Of a stretch of 64,000 nt of DNA, positions 16,115 through 25,246 are shown one piece after another. Every line of letters begins with the position of its first letter. Within the stretch, counting starts at the first letter, position 1. Source of the stretch: Microbacterium sp. cf046 (GTDB lineage Bacteria > Actinomycetota > Actinomycetes > Actinomycetales > Microbacteriaceae); the NCBI RefSeq assembly GCF_900114345.1, contig NZ_FOZJ01000003.1, positions 558,001-622,000 on the forward strand. The letters are read 5' to 3'. The notes beneath the pieces were generated by a model, which saw only the letters and a list, made by a program, of their open reading frames with translations, made no database searches and was not told where the DNA came from. The position numbers were made by a program, and so were the translations under genes.

Positions 16115-17074
16115 TCAGCGGGCGCGGTGGTCCTCGGGGTGCAGGCGCGGTGCGCGGCGCGGCTCATGCACGCCGCTGGCCTCGATCAGGCGGATGACGC
16201 GCTGACGCTGACCCGCCCAGGGCGCCAGAAGCTCCAGCATCCCGTCGTCGTCTACCCGCGTACCGGTGAGGGCGTAGCCGACCTCGTGCGCGAGGTGGAA
16301 GTCGCCGACGCTGACCGCGTCGGCATCGCCCAGGGCGCGGATGCGGGTCTCGGCCGAGGTCCATGGTCCGATGCCGCGCTGGCTGATCATGACGCGGTCG
16401 CGAGCCTCGCCGTCCGCGGCGGTCATGAAGACGCGGCCGATCGCCTCGCCGCGGCGGGCGGCCTCGACGACGGTGCGGGCCTGGGGCGGCTCGAGCCCGG
16501 CGCGATGCCATGACCACGACGGGACGCGCCGCCATCCTTCGATGCTCGGCGGCGCGTACATCGGCCGCGGGGTCGGCCCGGGTGCACGCTCGCCGTGCCA
16601 GGTCACGATCGATCGCCATACGCCGAACGCCTGCATGCCGGTGACCTTCTGCTCGATGATCGAGCTGGCCAGCGCGTCGAAGAACAGATCGGTGCGTCCG
16701 ATGCGGATGCCGGGGTTGCGATGGTGGGCCGCCGCGATGAGCGGATGACAGCTGGCATCGAATCCGCTCGCGTCATCGAACGCGCCGCACAGGGCGGGCA
16801 GCTGCCCGAGCGCCCAATCGGCGCCCGGCCCCCACGCGGCGCCGCGGATCACGCCGGGAGTGGTCTCGCGGATCGCGATGGTCGCGATGCCTTCAGGCGT
16901 GCGACTGGCGCGCCAGATGACCGAGCCCGCGACCGCCATCGTGGGGTCGCCGCCGCCGTGCCTCTGGTACAGGACCGCGCGCCTGACATCGACTCGGTGC
17001 CGCGGGCGATACTCGGTCTCGATCGGACGGCCTGGGGCGACGCGCAGCGCCGGCTCGACCTCCGCGATCGTCAT
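16115..17074 (-). CDS. AlkA-like DNA-3-methyladenine glycosylase (HhH-GPD)
   Basis: A 319-residue base-excision repair glycosylase. The C-terminal half has the HhH-GPD domain: Ser-Ser-Ile-Ile-Glu-Gln-Lys-Val-Thr helix, a Gly-Ile-Gly-Pro-Trp-Thr hairpin, and Val-Gly-Asp-Phe-His, in which the Asp is the catalytic residue. The N-terminal 110 residues match the AlkA N-terminal domain only loosely. It removes alkylated purines. The C-terminal Arg-rich tail is typical for actinobacterial forms. Start ATG at 17074 is leaderless, with a TAGGGT box six bases upstream. Confidence 0.87.
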   Translation of the reverse strand: MTIAEVEPALRVAPGRPIETEYRPRHRVDVRRAVLYQRHGGGDPTMAVAGSVIWRASRTPEGIATIAIRETTPGVIRGAAWGPGADWALGQLPALCGAFDDASGFDASCHPLIAAAHHRNPGIRIGRTDLFFDALASSIIEQKVTGMQAFGVWRSIVTWHGERAPGPTPRPMYAPPSIEGWRRVPSWSWHRAGLEPPQARTVVEAARRGEAIGRVFMTAADGEARDRVMISQRGIGPWTSAETRIRALGDADAVSVGDFHLAHEVGYALTGTRVDDDGMLELLAPWAGQRQRVIRLIEASGVHEPRRAPRLHPEDHRAR

Positions 17075-17080
17075 GCGCCC

Positions 17081-17086
17081 ACCCTA
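17081..17086 (-). promoter_or_regulatory. Leaderless -10 box of the DNA glycosylase gene
   Basis: TAGGGT on the minus strand, six bases before the ATG at 17074. Confidence 0.5.
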
Positions 17087-17186
17087 CGCGGCGGGTTCCG
17101 ACATTCCGGCTTCCGTGGCGGGAGCGCCCGTCCGCCGTGTCCCATCGCGGACCCGGCGCACGGCGCCTGCCCGCCCGCGGATGTTC

Positions 17187-17924
17187 TCAGAAGCGGTCCG
17201 GCGAAGGCGTGCCGTGGCCGTAGCGGATCGACACGTCGGCGTGACGGTCGAAACGGTAGCCGACGCCGCGCACGGTCCGCACGATGTCCTCATACCGGCC
17301 GAGCTTGGCCCGCAGGCGCCGCACGTGGACATCGATCGTCCGCTCGCCGGGCGAGTCGTCCTCGGTCGCCCCGTTCCAGAGCGAGCCGACGAGTTCGGCG
17401 CGCTCGATCGTGCGACCCTCGCGGAGCACGAGGTACTGCAGAAGCTCGAACTCCTTGAACGTGAACGCGGCCGACTCGCCGTCGATCAGCACGCGCTTGC
17501 GCGAGATGTCGACCACGACGCCGCCGGGCGCGCGATCCTCGTCCTCGGGCTCGTCCTGCTTCGTGCGGGCGATCGCGGAGGGCTCATGCAGCGCGAGCCG
17601 CACGACGTCGACGTCGCGGCCGCCCGAACCCACGGGGGCGAGGGCGACGGTGGCGTACGTCTCGGCGTCAGGTGCAAGCTCCGCGAGCGTGCGGCGGAGC
17701 GCATCGACGAGGACGCCGAGGTTGACACCGGATGCGGCCGCCTTGGCCTCGTCGATGCCGACGTACAGGGCGAAGCCGCGTGGCGCGGTGCCGGCGGGGA
17801 GGTGCCGGGCTCCCGCGCCGGCCGCCTCTGCAGCGGGTGCCGTGGGCTTGGTATCTGCGGGGGACGGAATGGCGCGAAGATGACGGGCGGTGGTCGGTCG
17901 TTCGAGGAGAGCGGTGTTCGACAT
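17187..17924 (-). CDS. Winged-helix regulator with an OmpR-type C-terminal domain but no receiver
   Basis: A 245-residue protein. The N-terminal half is Ala/Pro-rich and then forms a small mixed domain (residues about 50-110) that is not a receiver: no phospho-acceptor Asp or Lys landmarks are seen. The C-terminal 100 residues are a Trans_reg_C winged helix (Glu-Phe-Glu-Leu-Leu-Gln-Tyr-Leu, Arg-Thr-Ile-Asp-Val-His-Val-Arg-Arg-Leu, Val-Arg-Gly-Val-Gly-Tyr-Arg). It is an orphan regulator without a sensor kinase gene. AAGGA lies eight bases before the ATG. Confidence 0.83.
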   Translation of the reverse strand: MSNTALLERPTTARHLRAIPSPADTKPTAPAAEAAGAGARHLPAGTAPRGFALYVGIDEAKAAASGVNLGVLVDALRRTLAELAPDAETYATVALAPVGSGGRDVDVVRLALHEPSAIARTKQDEPEDEDRAPGGVVVDISRKRVLIDGESAAFTFKEFELLQYLVLREGRTIERAELVGSLWNGATEDDSPGERTIDVHVRRLRAKLGRYEDIVRTVRGVGYRFDRHADVSIRYGHGTPSPDRF

Positions 17925-18110
17925 GATGATGGTCCTTGCGGAAGGAACCCTGGCCGGGATCGGCGGGAGTTCGGGTGTGCTGCTGTGCGGCCCTCTGTGC
18001 AGAGCCTGGGGTGCGGCATCCGGGTGCGCGTGATCGACGCGACGAGCCGGAAGCTCGGGGGATCCTGCGCGGCGTTTCAGAAGCTGCGCGCGAATCCGGC
18101 GGGGGTCACC

Positions 18111-18123
18111 GTGTCAGCGACAC
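18111..18123. promoter_or_regulatory. Short inverted repeat in the 557-base intergenic region
   Basis: GTGTC and GACAC arms around AGC. It lies 187 bases upstream of the winged-helix gene start. The surrounding stretch 17925-18225 shows no gene. Confidence 0.3.
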
Positions 18124-18225
18124 ATTCGACAACACATGACGACGCGGCCGGCCATCATCATGCCGGCAGTCCCGTTCGCCTCCAGGGCGGACAGAGAGCG
18201 TGCGTTGTCAGTCATGACGCGATTA

Positions 18226-18250
18226 TGACGGATTGCGTCGCAATGCGTCA
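18226..18250. promoter_or_regulatory. 25-base near-perfect palindrome, orphan operator candidate
   Basis: Arms TGACGGATTGCG (18226-18237) and CGCAATGCGTCA (18239-18250) match at 11 of 12 positions around a central T. A GTCATGAC palindrome lies just before it. It sits 300 bases from the winged-helix start and 230 bases from the LacI start, and its sequence is unlike the LacI boxes. The binding protein is unknown; the winged-helix protein is a candidate. Confidence 0.5.
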
Positions 18251-18425
18251 AATCGCACGGACGGCGCCTCCCTTTCGTGACCGAATGTTACACATTGCTC
18301 AGTTCGGTCTGCCGCGTGGTTCCGGGCCTCTGTGGTCGCGAGCCATGGGAGCGCTCTCGAAGATTTGTTGCCAAATCCACCAAAACACTTGCGCGATCGC
18401 GACGAGTGCGCATACCATCGCAGTC

Positions 18426-18449
18426 GAAGCGCTTCCGCGAAGCGTTTCG
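18426..18449. promoter_or_regulatory. Two LacI-type operators before the lacI-family gene
   Basis: GAAGCGCTTC (18426-18435) is a perfect palindrome with the CG centre of LacI/GalR boxes. CGAAGCGTTTCG (18438-18449) is a near-perfect second box. Both lie 33-56 bases before the LacI start codon, so autoregulation is likely. The same core recurs at 19576-19589. Confidence 0.7.
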
Positions 18450-18481
18450 ACGATCAGGCGATCATGTACAAAGGAGTCCGC

Positions 18482-19540
18482 ATGGTGAAGATCAACGAGG
18501 TGGCTGAGGCCGCCGGCGTGTCGATCAGCACCGTGTCGTACGCCCTCAGCGGCAAGCGCCCGATCTCACCCGACACCCGCCGACGCATCGAGGATGCGGT
18601 GCGCGAGCTCGGCTACAGTCCGAACGCGGGTGCACGGATGCTGGCCGGCAGTCGGACCCAGATCTTCGCGCTGACCGAGCCGCTGCGCAAGGACACGCAC
18701 GCACCCACGCACATGGCGTTCGTGCTCGCCACGGCCGTGGCCGCCCGGCGCAACGACTACGACGTGCTCCTGCTGACCGACGAGGACGCCAAGGCGGGAA
18801 TGGGCCGCGTCGCGGCGAACGGGCTCGTCGACGCGATCCTCGTGCTCGATGTCGCCCCCGACGACGAGCGCGTCAAGCTGTCGCGGGCCATCTCGACGCC
18901 CACGATCTTCATCGGCGTCCCCGACGACAACGAAGGCCTGGTGTGCGTCGACCTCGACTTCGAGGGAGCGACGGCGCTCGCCGTCGACCGGCTCGCAGAC
19001 GCCGGCCACCGCATCGTGGGGCTCATCGGGCAGCCGGACGTGAGCTACGAGAAGTCGAACTTCCCGCCTCGGGTGCGAGCCTCGTTCGAGGAGCGCGCGG
19101 AAGCACGGGGGCTCGCGCACGTGTTCGCCACAACGGGCACCAAGCGCACGAGCCGCACGGCCACGCGGCGCGCCGTGGGGCAGCTGCGGGATGCCGGAGC
19201 CACCGCGTTCGTGCTGCACTGCACCGAGGAGGCGCACGCGGTCGTCCTCGGCGAGCTGGCCGAGCTCGGACTCCGCGTTCCCGATGACGTCTCGCTCGTC
19301 TCCGTCGGCGCTTCCTTCGACACCGGAGCTCTCGCGACACCGCTCGACTCGATTCCGCTCGTGCCCGAGGCATCGTGCGACCTCGCCGTGGACCTCGCGA
19401 TCCGCAGCCTCGGCGAGGACCGGCCCGAGCCCGGCCTGCGCCTGATCGCGCCGACGTACGTGTCGAACGCGTCGGTCGCGGCCCTCGTGCCCGGCGCCGG
19501 CGTGCACTCTTCACCCGGCAGCGAGGGTCCGACCCCCTGA
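18482..19540 (+). CDS. LacI-family repressor of the xyloside uptake locus
   Basis: A 352-residue LacI/GalR regulator. The HTH and hinge are clear: Ile-Asn-Glu-Val-Ala-Glu-Ala-Ala-Gly-Val-Ser, Thr-Val-Ser-Tyr-Ala-Leu-Ser-Gly, and Ala-Arg-Met-Leu-Ala. The C-terminal part is a periplasmic-binding-protein fold for the sugar inducer. ATG at 18482 has AAAGGAG six bases upstream. It is followed by an ABC importer and an alpha-xylosidase, each preceded by or sharing a matching operator, so it probably represses the whole set until an alpha-xyloside or xylose-containing sugar is present. Confidence 0.92.
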   Translation: MVKINEVAEAAGVSISTVSYALSGKRPISPDTRRRIEDAVRELGYSPNAGARMLAGSRTQIFALTEPLRKDTHAPTHMAFVLATAVAARRNDYDVLLLTDEDAKAGMGRVAANGLVDAILVLDVAPDDERVKLSRAISTPTIFIGVPDDNEGLVCVDLDFEGATALAVDRLADAGHRIVGLIGQPDVSYEKSNFPPRVRASFEERAEARGLAHVFATTGTKRTSRTATRRAVGQLRDAGATAFVLHCTEEAHAVVLGELAELGLRVPDDVSLVSVGASFDTGALATPLDSIPLVPEASCDLAVDLAIRSLGEDRPEPGLRLIAPTYVSNASVAALVPGAGVHSSPGSEGPTP

Positions 19541-19575
19541 ACCATCTCGCTCCTGTCCCTTTCACTCGCCGCTCA

Positions 19576-19589
19576 TCGAAGCGCTTCGA
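19576..19589. promoter_or_regulatory. LacI-type operator before the ABC importer
   Basis: TCGAAGCGCTTCGA is a perfect 14-base palindrome and matches the boxes upstream of the LacI gene. It lies 66 bases before the binding-protein start, in the gap after the LacI gene. Confidence 0.75.
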
Positions 19590-19654
19590 CAATACCGAAC
19601 ACCGACCACCCACTGCCCCGACCAATGCGGGTCACCAAGAAAGGAATGCCACCG

Positions 19655-20971
19655 ATGGCACGCACCATTCACACCAACACGAAGCGGGGGATCGCTCTCG
19701 TCAGCTCGCTGACGATCGCCGGTCTCGCGCTCGCCGGCTGCGCCGGCGGATCCGGCGACAGCGGCGAGGAGTCCGGAGACACCCTCAAGCTCTGGCACTA
19801 CGAAGGCGCCGACAGCGCGATGGGCAAGGCCTGGGCCGAAGCCATCGACATCTTCGAAGAGGAGACCGGCGCGACGGTCGAGTTCGAGGAGAAGTCCTTC
19901 GAGCAGATCCAGAAGACGGCAAGCCAGGTGCTCGACACCGACGCCGCGCCCGATCTCATGGAGTTCAACAAGGGCAACGCGACCGCCGGCTTCCTCGCGA
20001 GCACCGGCCTGATCACCGACATCTCCGGCGCGGTCGACGAGTACGGCTGGGCCGACAAGCTCGCCCCCTCGCTGCAGACCACGGCGAAGTACAGCGAAGA
20101 CGGCGTCATGGGCGGCGACACCTGGTACGGCATCCCGAACTACGGCGAGTTCGTCGGCGTCTACTACAACAAGGACGCGTTCGCGGCAGCCGGTCTGGAG
20201 ATCCCCACCACGTACGACGAGTTCGTCGACGTGCTCGACGCGTTCGTCGCGCAGGGGGTCACGCCGCTCGCGGAGGCCGGTGCCGAATATCCGCTGGGAC
20301 AGCTCTGGTACCAGCTCGCACTGAGCAGCGCCGATCGCCAGTTCGTGAACGACTACCAGCTCTACGAGAACCCCGTCGACTGGCAGGGCGATGAGATCAC
20401 CTCGGCGACCGAGACACTCCAGGAGTACGTCGACAAGGGCTACATCGCCTCCGATGTGTCCTCGATCAAGGCCGAGGACGCGGGTGTGGCCTTCATCAAC
20501 GGCACCGCGCCGATCTTCGTCTCCGGCTCGTGGTGGTACGGCCGCTTCGTGAGTGAGGCGACCGGCTTCGACTGGACGATGACCGCATTCCCCGGCGCCG
20601 ACCTGTCGCTCGGCTCGTCGGGCAACCTGTGGGTCGTGCCGGAGAACGCCTCGAACAAGGAGCTCGCCTACGAGTTCATCGACATCACGATGCGGCCGGA
20701 GATCCAGGCGATCATCGGCAACAACGGCGGCGTCCCCGTCGCCGCCGACCCGGCGGACATCACCGACGAGAAGAGCGCCGAGCTGATCGCGACCTTCAAC
20801 GGCATCCTCGATGACGACGGCCTGTCGTTCTACCCCGACTGGCCCGCGCCGGGCTTCTACGACGTCATCGTCCAGGAGCTGCAGGGTCTGGTCACCGGTG
20901 TGCAGGACGTCGAGACGACGAACGCGAACCTCGGTGAGCAGTACGACGAAGGAACCGCCGAGTTCCGTTGA
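19655..20971 (+). CDS. Extracellular sugar-binding lipoprotein of a CUT1 ABC importer
   Basis: A 438-residue family-1 solute-binding lipoprotein. The signal peptide ends at a lipobox Leu-Ala-Gly-Cys with Cys29 as the lipidated residue; a Gly/Ser-rich linker follows. The body has the MalE/UgpB pattern (Leu-Trp-His-Tyr near the start, Gly-Ile-Pro-Asn-Tyr in the middle). It captures an oligosaccharide outside the membrane. ATG at 19655 has AAAGGA nine bases upstream; two earlier in-frame ATGs are too close to that site. Its neighbours suggest an alpha-xyloside ligand. Confidence 0.92.
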   Translation: MARTIHTNTKRGIALVSSLTIAGLALAGCAGGSGDSGEESGDTLKLWHYEGADSAMGKAWAEAIDIFEEETGATVEFEEKSFEQIQKTASQVLDTDAAPDLMEFNKGNATAGFLASTGLITDISGAVDEYGWADKLAPSLQTTAKYSEDGVMGGDTWYGIPNYGEFVGVYYNKDAFAAAGLEIPTTYDEFVDVLDAFVAQGVTPLAEAGAEYPLGQLWYQLALSSADRQFVNDYQLYENPVDWQGDEITSATETLQEYVDKGYIASDVSSIKAEDAGVAFINGTAPIFVSGSWWYGRFVSEATGFDWTMTAFPGADLSLGSSGNLWVVPENASNKELAYEFIDITMRPEIQAIIGNNGGVPVAADPADITDEKSAELIATFNGILDDDGLSFYPDWPAPGFYDVIVQELQGLVTGVQDVETTNANLGEQYDEGTAEFR

Positions 20972-20977
20972 TCCGCT

Positions 20978-21013
20978 GGTGGGGGCGGTACTCCTGCGGA
21001 TGCCGCCCCCACC
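20978..21013 (+). terminator. Strong stem-loop between binding-protein and permease genes
   Basis: Arms GGTGGGGGCGG (20978-20988) and CCGCCCCCACC (21003-21013) pair perfectly over 11 bases with a 14-base loop. It follows the lipoprotein stop by seven bases. Such hairpins protect the upstream message and give partial termination, so binding protein exceeds permease. Role inferred from position. Confidence 0.6.
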
Positions 21014-21032
21014 ATCACCCTGGAGTTGAGCC

Positions 21033-21998
21033 ATGTCTGTTGCCACCACCCGCTCGGGCCGCGTGAAGCCGCCGCCTGAGCAGCCGTCCATCCCTCAGCG
21101 CAAGGGGGGGACCGGGGCGTACTGGATGTACCTGCTGCCCGGCTTCGTCCTGCTGCTGGTGATCGTGATCGTCCCGCTCATCTGGAACGTGTTCCTCACC
21201 TTCACGAAGTGGCGGGGCGTGGGAACGCCCGAGTTCATCGGGCTCGAGAACTGGCTGAAGCTGCTGACCGATGAGGACTTCTGGACGTCGTTCACCAACT
21301 CGATCTGGATGGTCGTGGCGATGGTGGTCGTCCCGACGATCGCCGGGCTGATCATCGCGGCGCTGCTCTTCGACGTCGTCGGCCGCAAGTTCGGCGGCAA
21401 GGTCGGCAGCTTCCTGCGGGCCACCTACTACCTTCCTCAGATCCTCCCGGTCGCGATCGCCGGCATCGTCGTCGGCTGGATCGTGCGCCCGGGCGCCGAC
21501 GGCGCCCTCAACCAGATGCTGGGGTTCTTCGGCATCCCGCCCGTCGACTGGCTGGGCCAGATGCCCTCCGCCCTGATCGTGCTCATGGTGGTGCTGATCT
21601 GGGTGCAGCTGGGCTACCCGATCGTCGTCTTCATGGCTGCGCTGCAGCGCGTCGACCCCGAGCTGTACGAAGCGGCCGAGCTCGACGGCGCGAACTGGTT
21701 CCAGCGGTTCTCGGCCATCACGATGAGCATCATCCGCCCCGAGATCTTCGTCGTGACCCTGACCTGCACGATCGCCGCGCTGAAGGTGTTCGGGCCCGTG
21801 TACGTCATCACGCGCGGCGGCCCCGCCGGTGCCACCCTCGTTCCCGCTTACTACGCGTACACCGAGTTCTTCACCAAGCGGAACGTCGGCTACGGCGCGA
21901 CGATCGCGACCGTCCTCACGATCGTGGTCGTGATCGTGTCGATCATCTTCATCCGCGTGCAGAACTCCATCGAACTCAAGGAAAGGGCGGGTCTGTGA
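21033..21998 (+). CDS. CUT1 ABC importer permease (MalF-like)
   Basis: A 321-residue permease with six predicted membrane helices after a 30-residue basic cytosolic tail. The ATPase-contact EAA loop is visible as Glu-Ala-Ala-Glu-Leu-Asp-Gly-Ala near residues 210-218. It forms the channel with the next gene product. No ATPase gene is in this operon, which is common in actinobacteria, where one MsiK-type ATPase serves several importers. The stop overlaps the next start (TGATG). Confidence 0.92.
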   Translation: MSVATTRSGRVKPPPEQPSIPQRKGGTGAYWMYLLPGFVLLLVIVIVPLIWNVFLTFTKWRGVGTPEFIGLENWLKLLTDEDFWTSFTNSIWMVVAMVVVPTIAGLIIAALLFDVVGRKFGGKVGSFLRATYYLPQILPVAIAGIVVGWIVRPGADGALNQMLGFFGIPPVDWLGQMPSALIVLMVVLIWVQLGYPIVVFMAALQRVDPELYEAAELDGANWFQRFSAITMSIIRPEIFVVTLTCTIAALKVFGPVYVITRGGPAGATLVPAYYAYTEFFTKRNVGYGATIATVLTIVVVIVSIIFIRVQNSIELKERAGL

Positions 21999-22909
21999 TG
22001 GCTGTCGGAACCGTTCTCGTCAACACGCCCGCCACGACACCCGGCGGCCGGACCGCTCGCCCGCCGCGGGCCAGGGGCGGCATGACCAAGAAGCGCGGAG
22101 TGGACTGGCTTCTGCTCGCGCTCGTGATCGTCGGCGCGATCGCCGTGATCGCACCCTTCTACCTGGTGCTGGTCAACTCGTTCAAGTCGCCGATCGACTA
22201 CGCGACCGGTGGACCACTCGCGCTTCCCGAATCACTCGACTTCACCGGCATCATCAAGTTCTGGGACCGGGTGAACTTCCCCGAGAAGGTGTGGAACTCC
22301 ATCTTCATCTCGGGCGTCGTTGCGGTGCTCGCGGTGCTCATCTCGATGCTCAACGCGTTCGCGATCGGCATCGGTCGGGTCAAGGGCCGGTCGTGGATCG
22401 TGCTGCTGTTCCTGCTCGCGAACCTGCTGCCGCAGGAGGCGCTGCTGTACCCCCTGTACTACATGTTCAAAGAAGTCGGTCTCTACGACAACGTGTGGTC
22501 GGTGATCATCGTGTTCACCGTGATCCAGGCGGCGTTCGGCACGTACCTGCTCTCGTCGGTGTACGGCACGTTCCCCAAGGAGATCCTCGAGGCGGCGTCG
22601 CTGGACGGCGCCGGCCGATGGCAGATCCTGTGGCGGGTCGTGTTCCCGATCAGCCGCCCGACCCTGTCGGTGCTGCTCATCTTCTTCTTCATCTGGACGT
22701 GGAACGAGTTCCTCATCCCGCTGACGTTCCTCGCCTCCAACGCGAACCAGACGGTTCCGGTCGCGATCAGCGTCCTGCAGGGCGACCGGCTCATGGACGT
22801 CACGACCACGAGCGCTTCGGCGCTGCTGGGCATCATCCCGACGCTCATCTTCTTCCTCATCTTCCAGCGCACCCTCACCAGGGGCATCACCTCAGGAGCA
22901 GTCAAGTAA
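21998..22909 (+). CDS. CUT1 ABC importer permease (MalG-like)
   Basis: A 303-residue second permease with six helices. The EAA loop reads Glu-Ala-Ala-Ser-Leu-Asp-Gly-Ala near residue 200. The first 27 residues are cytosolic and Arg/Pro-rich. ATG at 21998 shares a base with the preceding stop; a GTG at 21995 is the alternative. The stop TAA shares its last base with the GH31 ATG, so all three genes are translationally linked. Confidence 0.92.
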   Translation: MAVGTVLVNTPATTPGGRTARPPRARGGMTKKRGVDWLLLALVIVGAIAVIAPFYLVLVNSFKSPIDYATGGPLALPESLDFTGIIKFWDRVNFPEKVWNSIFISGVVAVLAVLISMLNAFAIGIGRVKGRSWIVLLFLLANLLPQEALLYPLYYMFKEVGLYDNVWSVIIVFTVIQAAFGTYLLSSVYGTFPKEILEAASLDGAGRWQILWRVVFPISRPTLSVLLIFFFIWTWNEFLIPLTFLASNANQTVPVAISVLQGDRLMDVTTTSASALLGIIPTLIFFLIFQRTLTRGITSGAVK

Positions 22910-25140
22910 TGAAGTTCACCGACGGGTTCTGGCAGCTGCGCCCGGGGGTCACCGCGCTGTACGCGCAGGAGGCCTATGACATCGATCCGGTGGACGGCGA
23001 CGGCGCGGCGCTGGTCGTCACGGCGCCCACCACCGTGATCCGCCAGCGCGGCGACGTGCTCAACCGGCCGACCCTCACCGTGACGCTCTCATCGCCGCTC
23101 GAGGGCGTGGTGCGCGTGCGCATCGCCCATCACACCGGCGGGAAGTGGCACGGCGGGTTCGAGCTGCCCGGTGCCGTCGACGGCGGCGTGGGGACGGCAT
23201 CCGTCTCCGACGCGGGCGGTGTGCTCGAGACCGGATCGCTCACGGCCCGGATCACGCCCGGTGCGCCGTGGAACCTCTCCTTCGAGGTCGACGGCACCCG
23301 GGTCACCGGGAGCGGCGGTCGTGCGCAGGGGTACATCCAGCTCGCCCCCGACGCGCAGGTCGACTGCGGCGTGGTCGGGAACGCACGATCTGGGACGGAT
23401 GCTCCGCACGCGCAGGCCCTCGTGCACGAGCAGCTCGATCTGGGCGTCGGGGAGCTCATCTACGGCCTCGGCGAGCGGTTCGGACCGCTCGTGAAGAACG
23501 GCCAGTCGGTCGACGTCTGGAACGCCGACGGGGGCACCTCGAGCGAGCAGGCCTACAAGAACGTCCCGTTCCATCTCTCCAACCGGGGCTACGGCGTGCT
23601 CGTGAACGATCCCGGTCACGTGTCCTACGAGATCGGCTCGGAGGCGGTCGAACGAGTGCAGTTCTCGGTCGCGGGCGAAGTGCTCGAGTACTTCGTGATC
23701 GCGGGCCCGACACCCAAGCAGGTGCTCGATCGGTACACCGCCCTCACGGGACGCCCGCCGATCGTGCCGGCGTGGTCGTACGGACTGTGGCTGTCGACGT
23801 CGTTCACCACCGACTACGACGAGGCGACCGTCACGTCGTTCGTCGACGAGATGGCCCGCCGGGAGCTGCCGGTGTCGGTCTTCCACTTCGACTGCTTCTG
23901 GATGCGCGAGTTCAACTGGTGCGACTTCGAGTGGGATCCGCGAGTGTTCCCGGACCCGACCGGGATGCTCGCGCGTCTGCACGAGCGCGACCTGAGGGTG
24001 TGCGTGTGGATCAACCCGTACATCGCGCAGCGATCTCCGCTGTTCGCCGAGGCGGCGGCATCCGGCTATCTCGTAAAGCGTCCTGACGGCTCGGTCTGGC
24101 AGTGGGACCTCTGGCAGGCGGGCATGGGGCTCGTGGACTTCACGAACCCGGACGCGACGGCCTGGTACCAGGGCAAGCTGCGCGCCCTCGTCGATCAGGG
24201 CGTGGACTGCTTCAAGACCGACTTCGGCGAGCGGATTCCGCTCGAGGTGGACTACTTCGACGGGTCGGATCCGTCGCGCATGCACAACCTGTACACGCAG
24301 CTGTACAACAAGGCGGTGCACGATGTGCTCGTCGACGCGAAGGGTGCCGGCGAGGCGGTGCTGTTCGCGCGATCCGCGACCACGGGCGGCCAGTCGATGC
24401 CCGTGCACTGGGGCGGGGACTCCACATCGACGTTCGAGTCGATGGCTGAGACGCTGCGCGGCGGACTCTCGCTCGCCATGAGCGGGTTCGCGCATTGGAG
24501 TCACGACATCGGCGGGTTCGAAGGCACTCCGGATGCCGCCGTCTTCAAGCGCTGGACCGCATTCGGCCTGCTCGGCTCGCACAGCCGGTTCCACGGCTCC
24601 GGCTCGTACCGGGTGCCGTGGGCCTTCGATGAGGAGGCGGTCGAGGTCACCCGTATCTTCACCCACCTCAAGATGCAGCTGATGCCGTACATCTACGGGG
24701 CCAGTCTGGAAGCCGTCGCTGCGGGAACGCCGATCATGCGGCCGATGCAGCTGGAGTTCCCCGACGACCCGGCGGTCGCGTACCTCGATCGCCAGTACAT
24801 GCTCGGTGCCGACATCCTGGTCGCGCCGGTGTTCTCGGCGAGCGGCGACGTTGAGTTCTACCTACCGGCGGGACTCTGGACGAATCTGCTGACCGGCGAG
24901 GAGGTCACCGGCGGATCGTGGCGCCGCGAGCGTCACGGGTTCACCTCGATCCCGCTGTACGTCCGCTCCGGGGCGGTGATCCCGTGGGGCGCGCGCACCG
25001 ATCGCCCTGACTACGACTACCTCGACGGTCTTCGGCTTCGAGTGTTCGCCGGCGGGTCGGGGACGCGCGAGGTGACCGTCGCGACGCCGGACGGTCGCTC
25101 GCAGACCTTCACCGTCGACCTGTCGGCGGTGACGCGTTGA
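22909..25140 (+). CDS. GH31 alpha-xylosidase (YicI type)
   Basis: A 743-residue GH31 enzyme. The nucleophile Asp438 sits in Cys-Phe-Lys-Thr-Asp-Phe-Gly-Glu-Arg-Ile-Pro, the signature of YicI-type alpha-xylosidases; the acid/base Asp504 sits in Trp-Gly-Gly-Asp, and His-Asp-Ile-Gly-Gly-Phe follows. There is no signal peptide, so it is cytosolic and cleaves imported alpha-xylosides such as isoprimeverose or xyloglucan fragments from the non-reducing end. AGGAG lies ten bases before the ATG. It is the last gene of the LacI-controlled locus. Confidence 0.93.
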   Translation: MKFTDGFWQLRPGVTALYAQEAYDIDPVDGDGAALVVTAPTTVIRQRGDVLNRPTLTVTLSSPLEGVVRVRIAHHTGGKWHGGFELPGAVDGGVGTASVSDAGGVLETGSLTARITPGAPWNLSFEVDGTRVTGSGGRAQGYIQLAPDAQVDCGVVGNARSGTDAPHAQALVHEQLDLGVGELIYGLGERFGPLVKNGQSVDVWNADGGTSSEQAYKNVPFHLSNRGYGVLVNDPGHVSYEIGSEAVERVQFSVAGEVLEYFVIAGPTPKQVLDRYTALTGRPPIVPAWSYGLWLSTSFTTDYDEATVTSFVDEMARRELPVSVFHFDCFWMREFNWCDFEWDPRVFPDPTGMLARLHERDLRVCVWINPYIAQRSPLFAEAAASGYLVKRPDGSVWQWDLWQAGMGLVDFTNPDATAWYQGKLRALVDQGVDCFKTDFGERIPLEVDYFDGSDPSRMHNLYTQLYNKAVHDVLVDAKGAGEAVLFARSATTGGQSMPVHWGGDSTSTFESMAETLRGGLSLAMSGFAHWSHDIGGFEGTPDAAVFKRWTAFGLLGSHSRFHGSGSYRVPWAFDEEAVEVTRIFTHLKMQLMPYIYGASLEAVAAGTPIMRPMQLEFPDDPAVAYLDRQYMLGADILVAPVFSASGDVEFYLPAGLWTNLLTGEEVTGGSWRRERHGFTSIPLYVRSGAVIPWGARTDRPDYDYLDGLRLRVFAGGSGTREVTVATPDGRSQTFTVDLSAVTR

Positions 25141-25234
25141 CGCGGCGGATTTCCGGCGAGTCATTCGCTGGAGGCGGCATGGGCCTCTCGGGAATCGCAC
25201 AGCGCCGCTCGCGCCCGGTGTCTCGGATCGGACG

Positions 25235-25240
25235 TAGCCT
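25235..25240 (+). promoter_or_regulatory. Leaderless -10 box
   Basis: TAGCCT six bases before the GTG at 25247. Confidence 0.5.
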
Positions 25241-25246
25241 AGCCAG

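Noticed and set aside
23089-24666. Minus-strand 525-residue frame inside GH31
   Set aside because: Antisense shadow; GH31 catalytic motifs on the + strand decide the gene.
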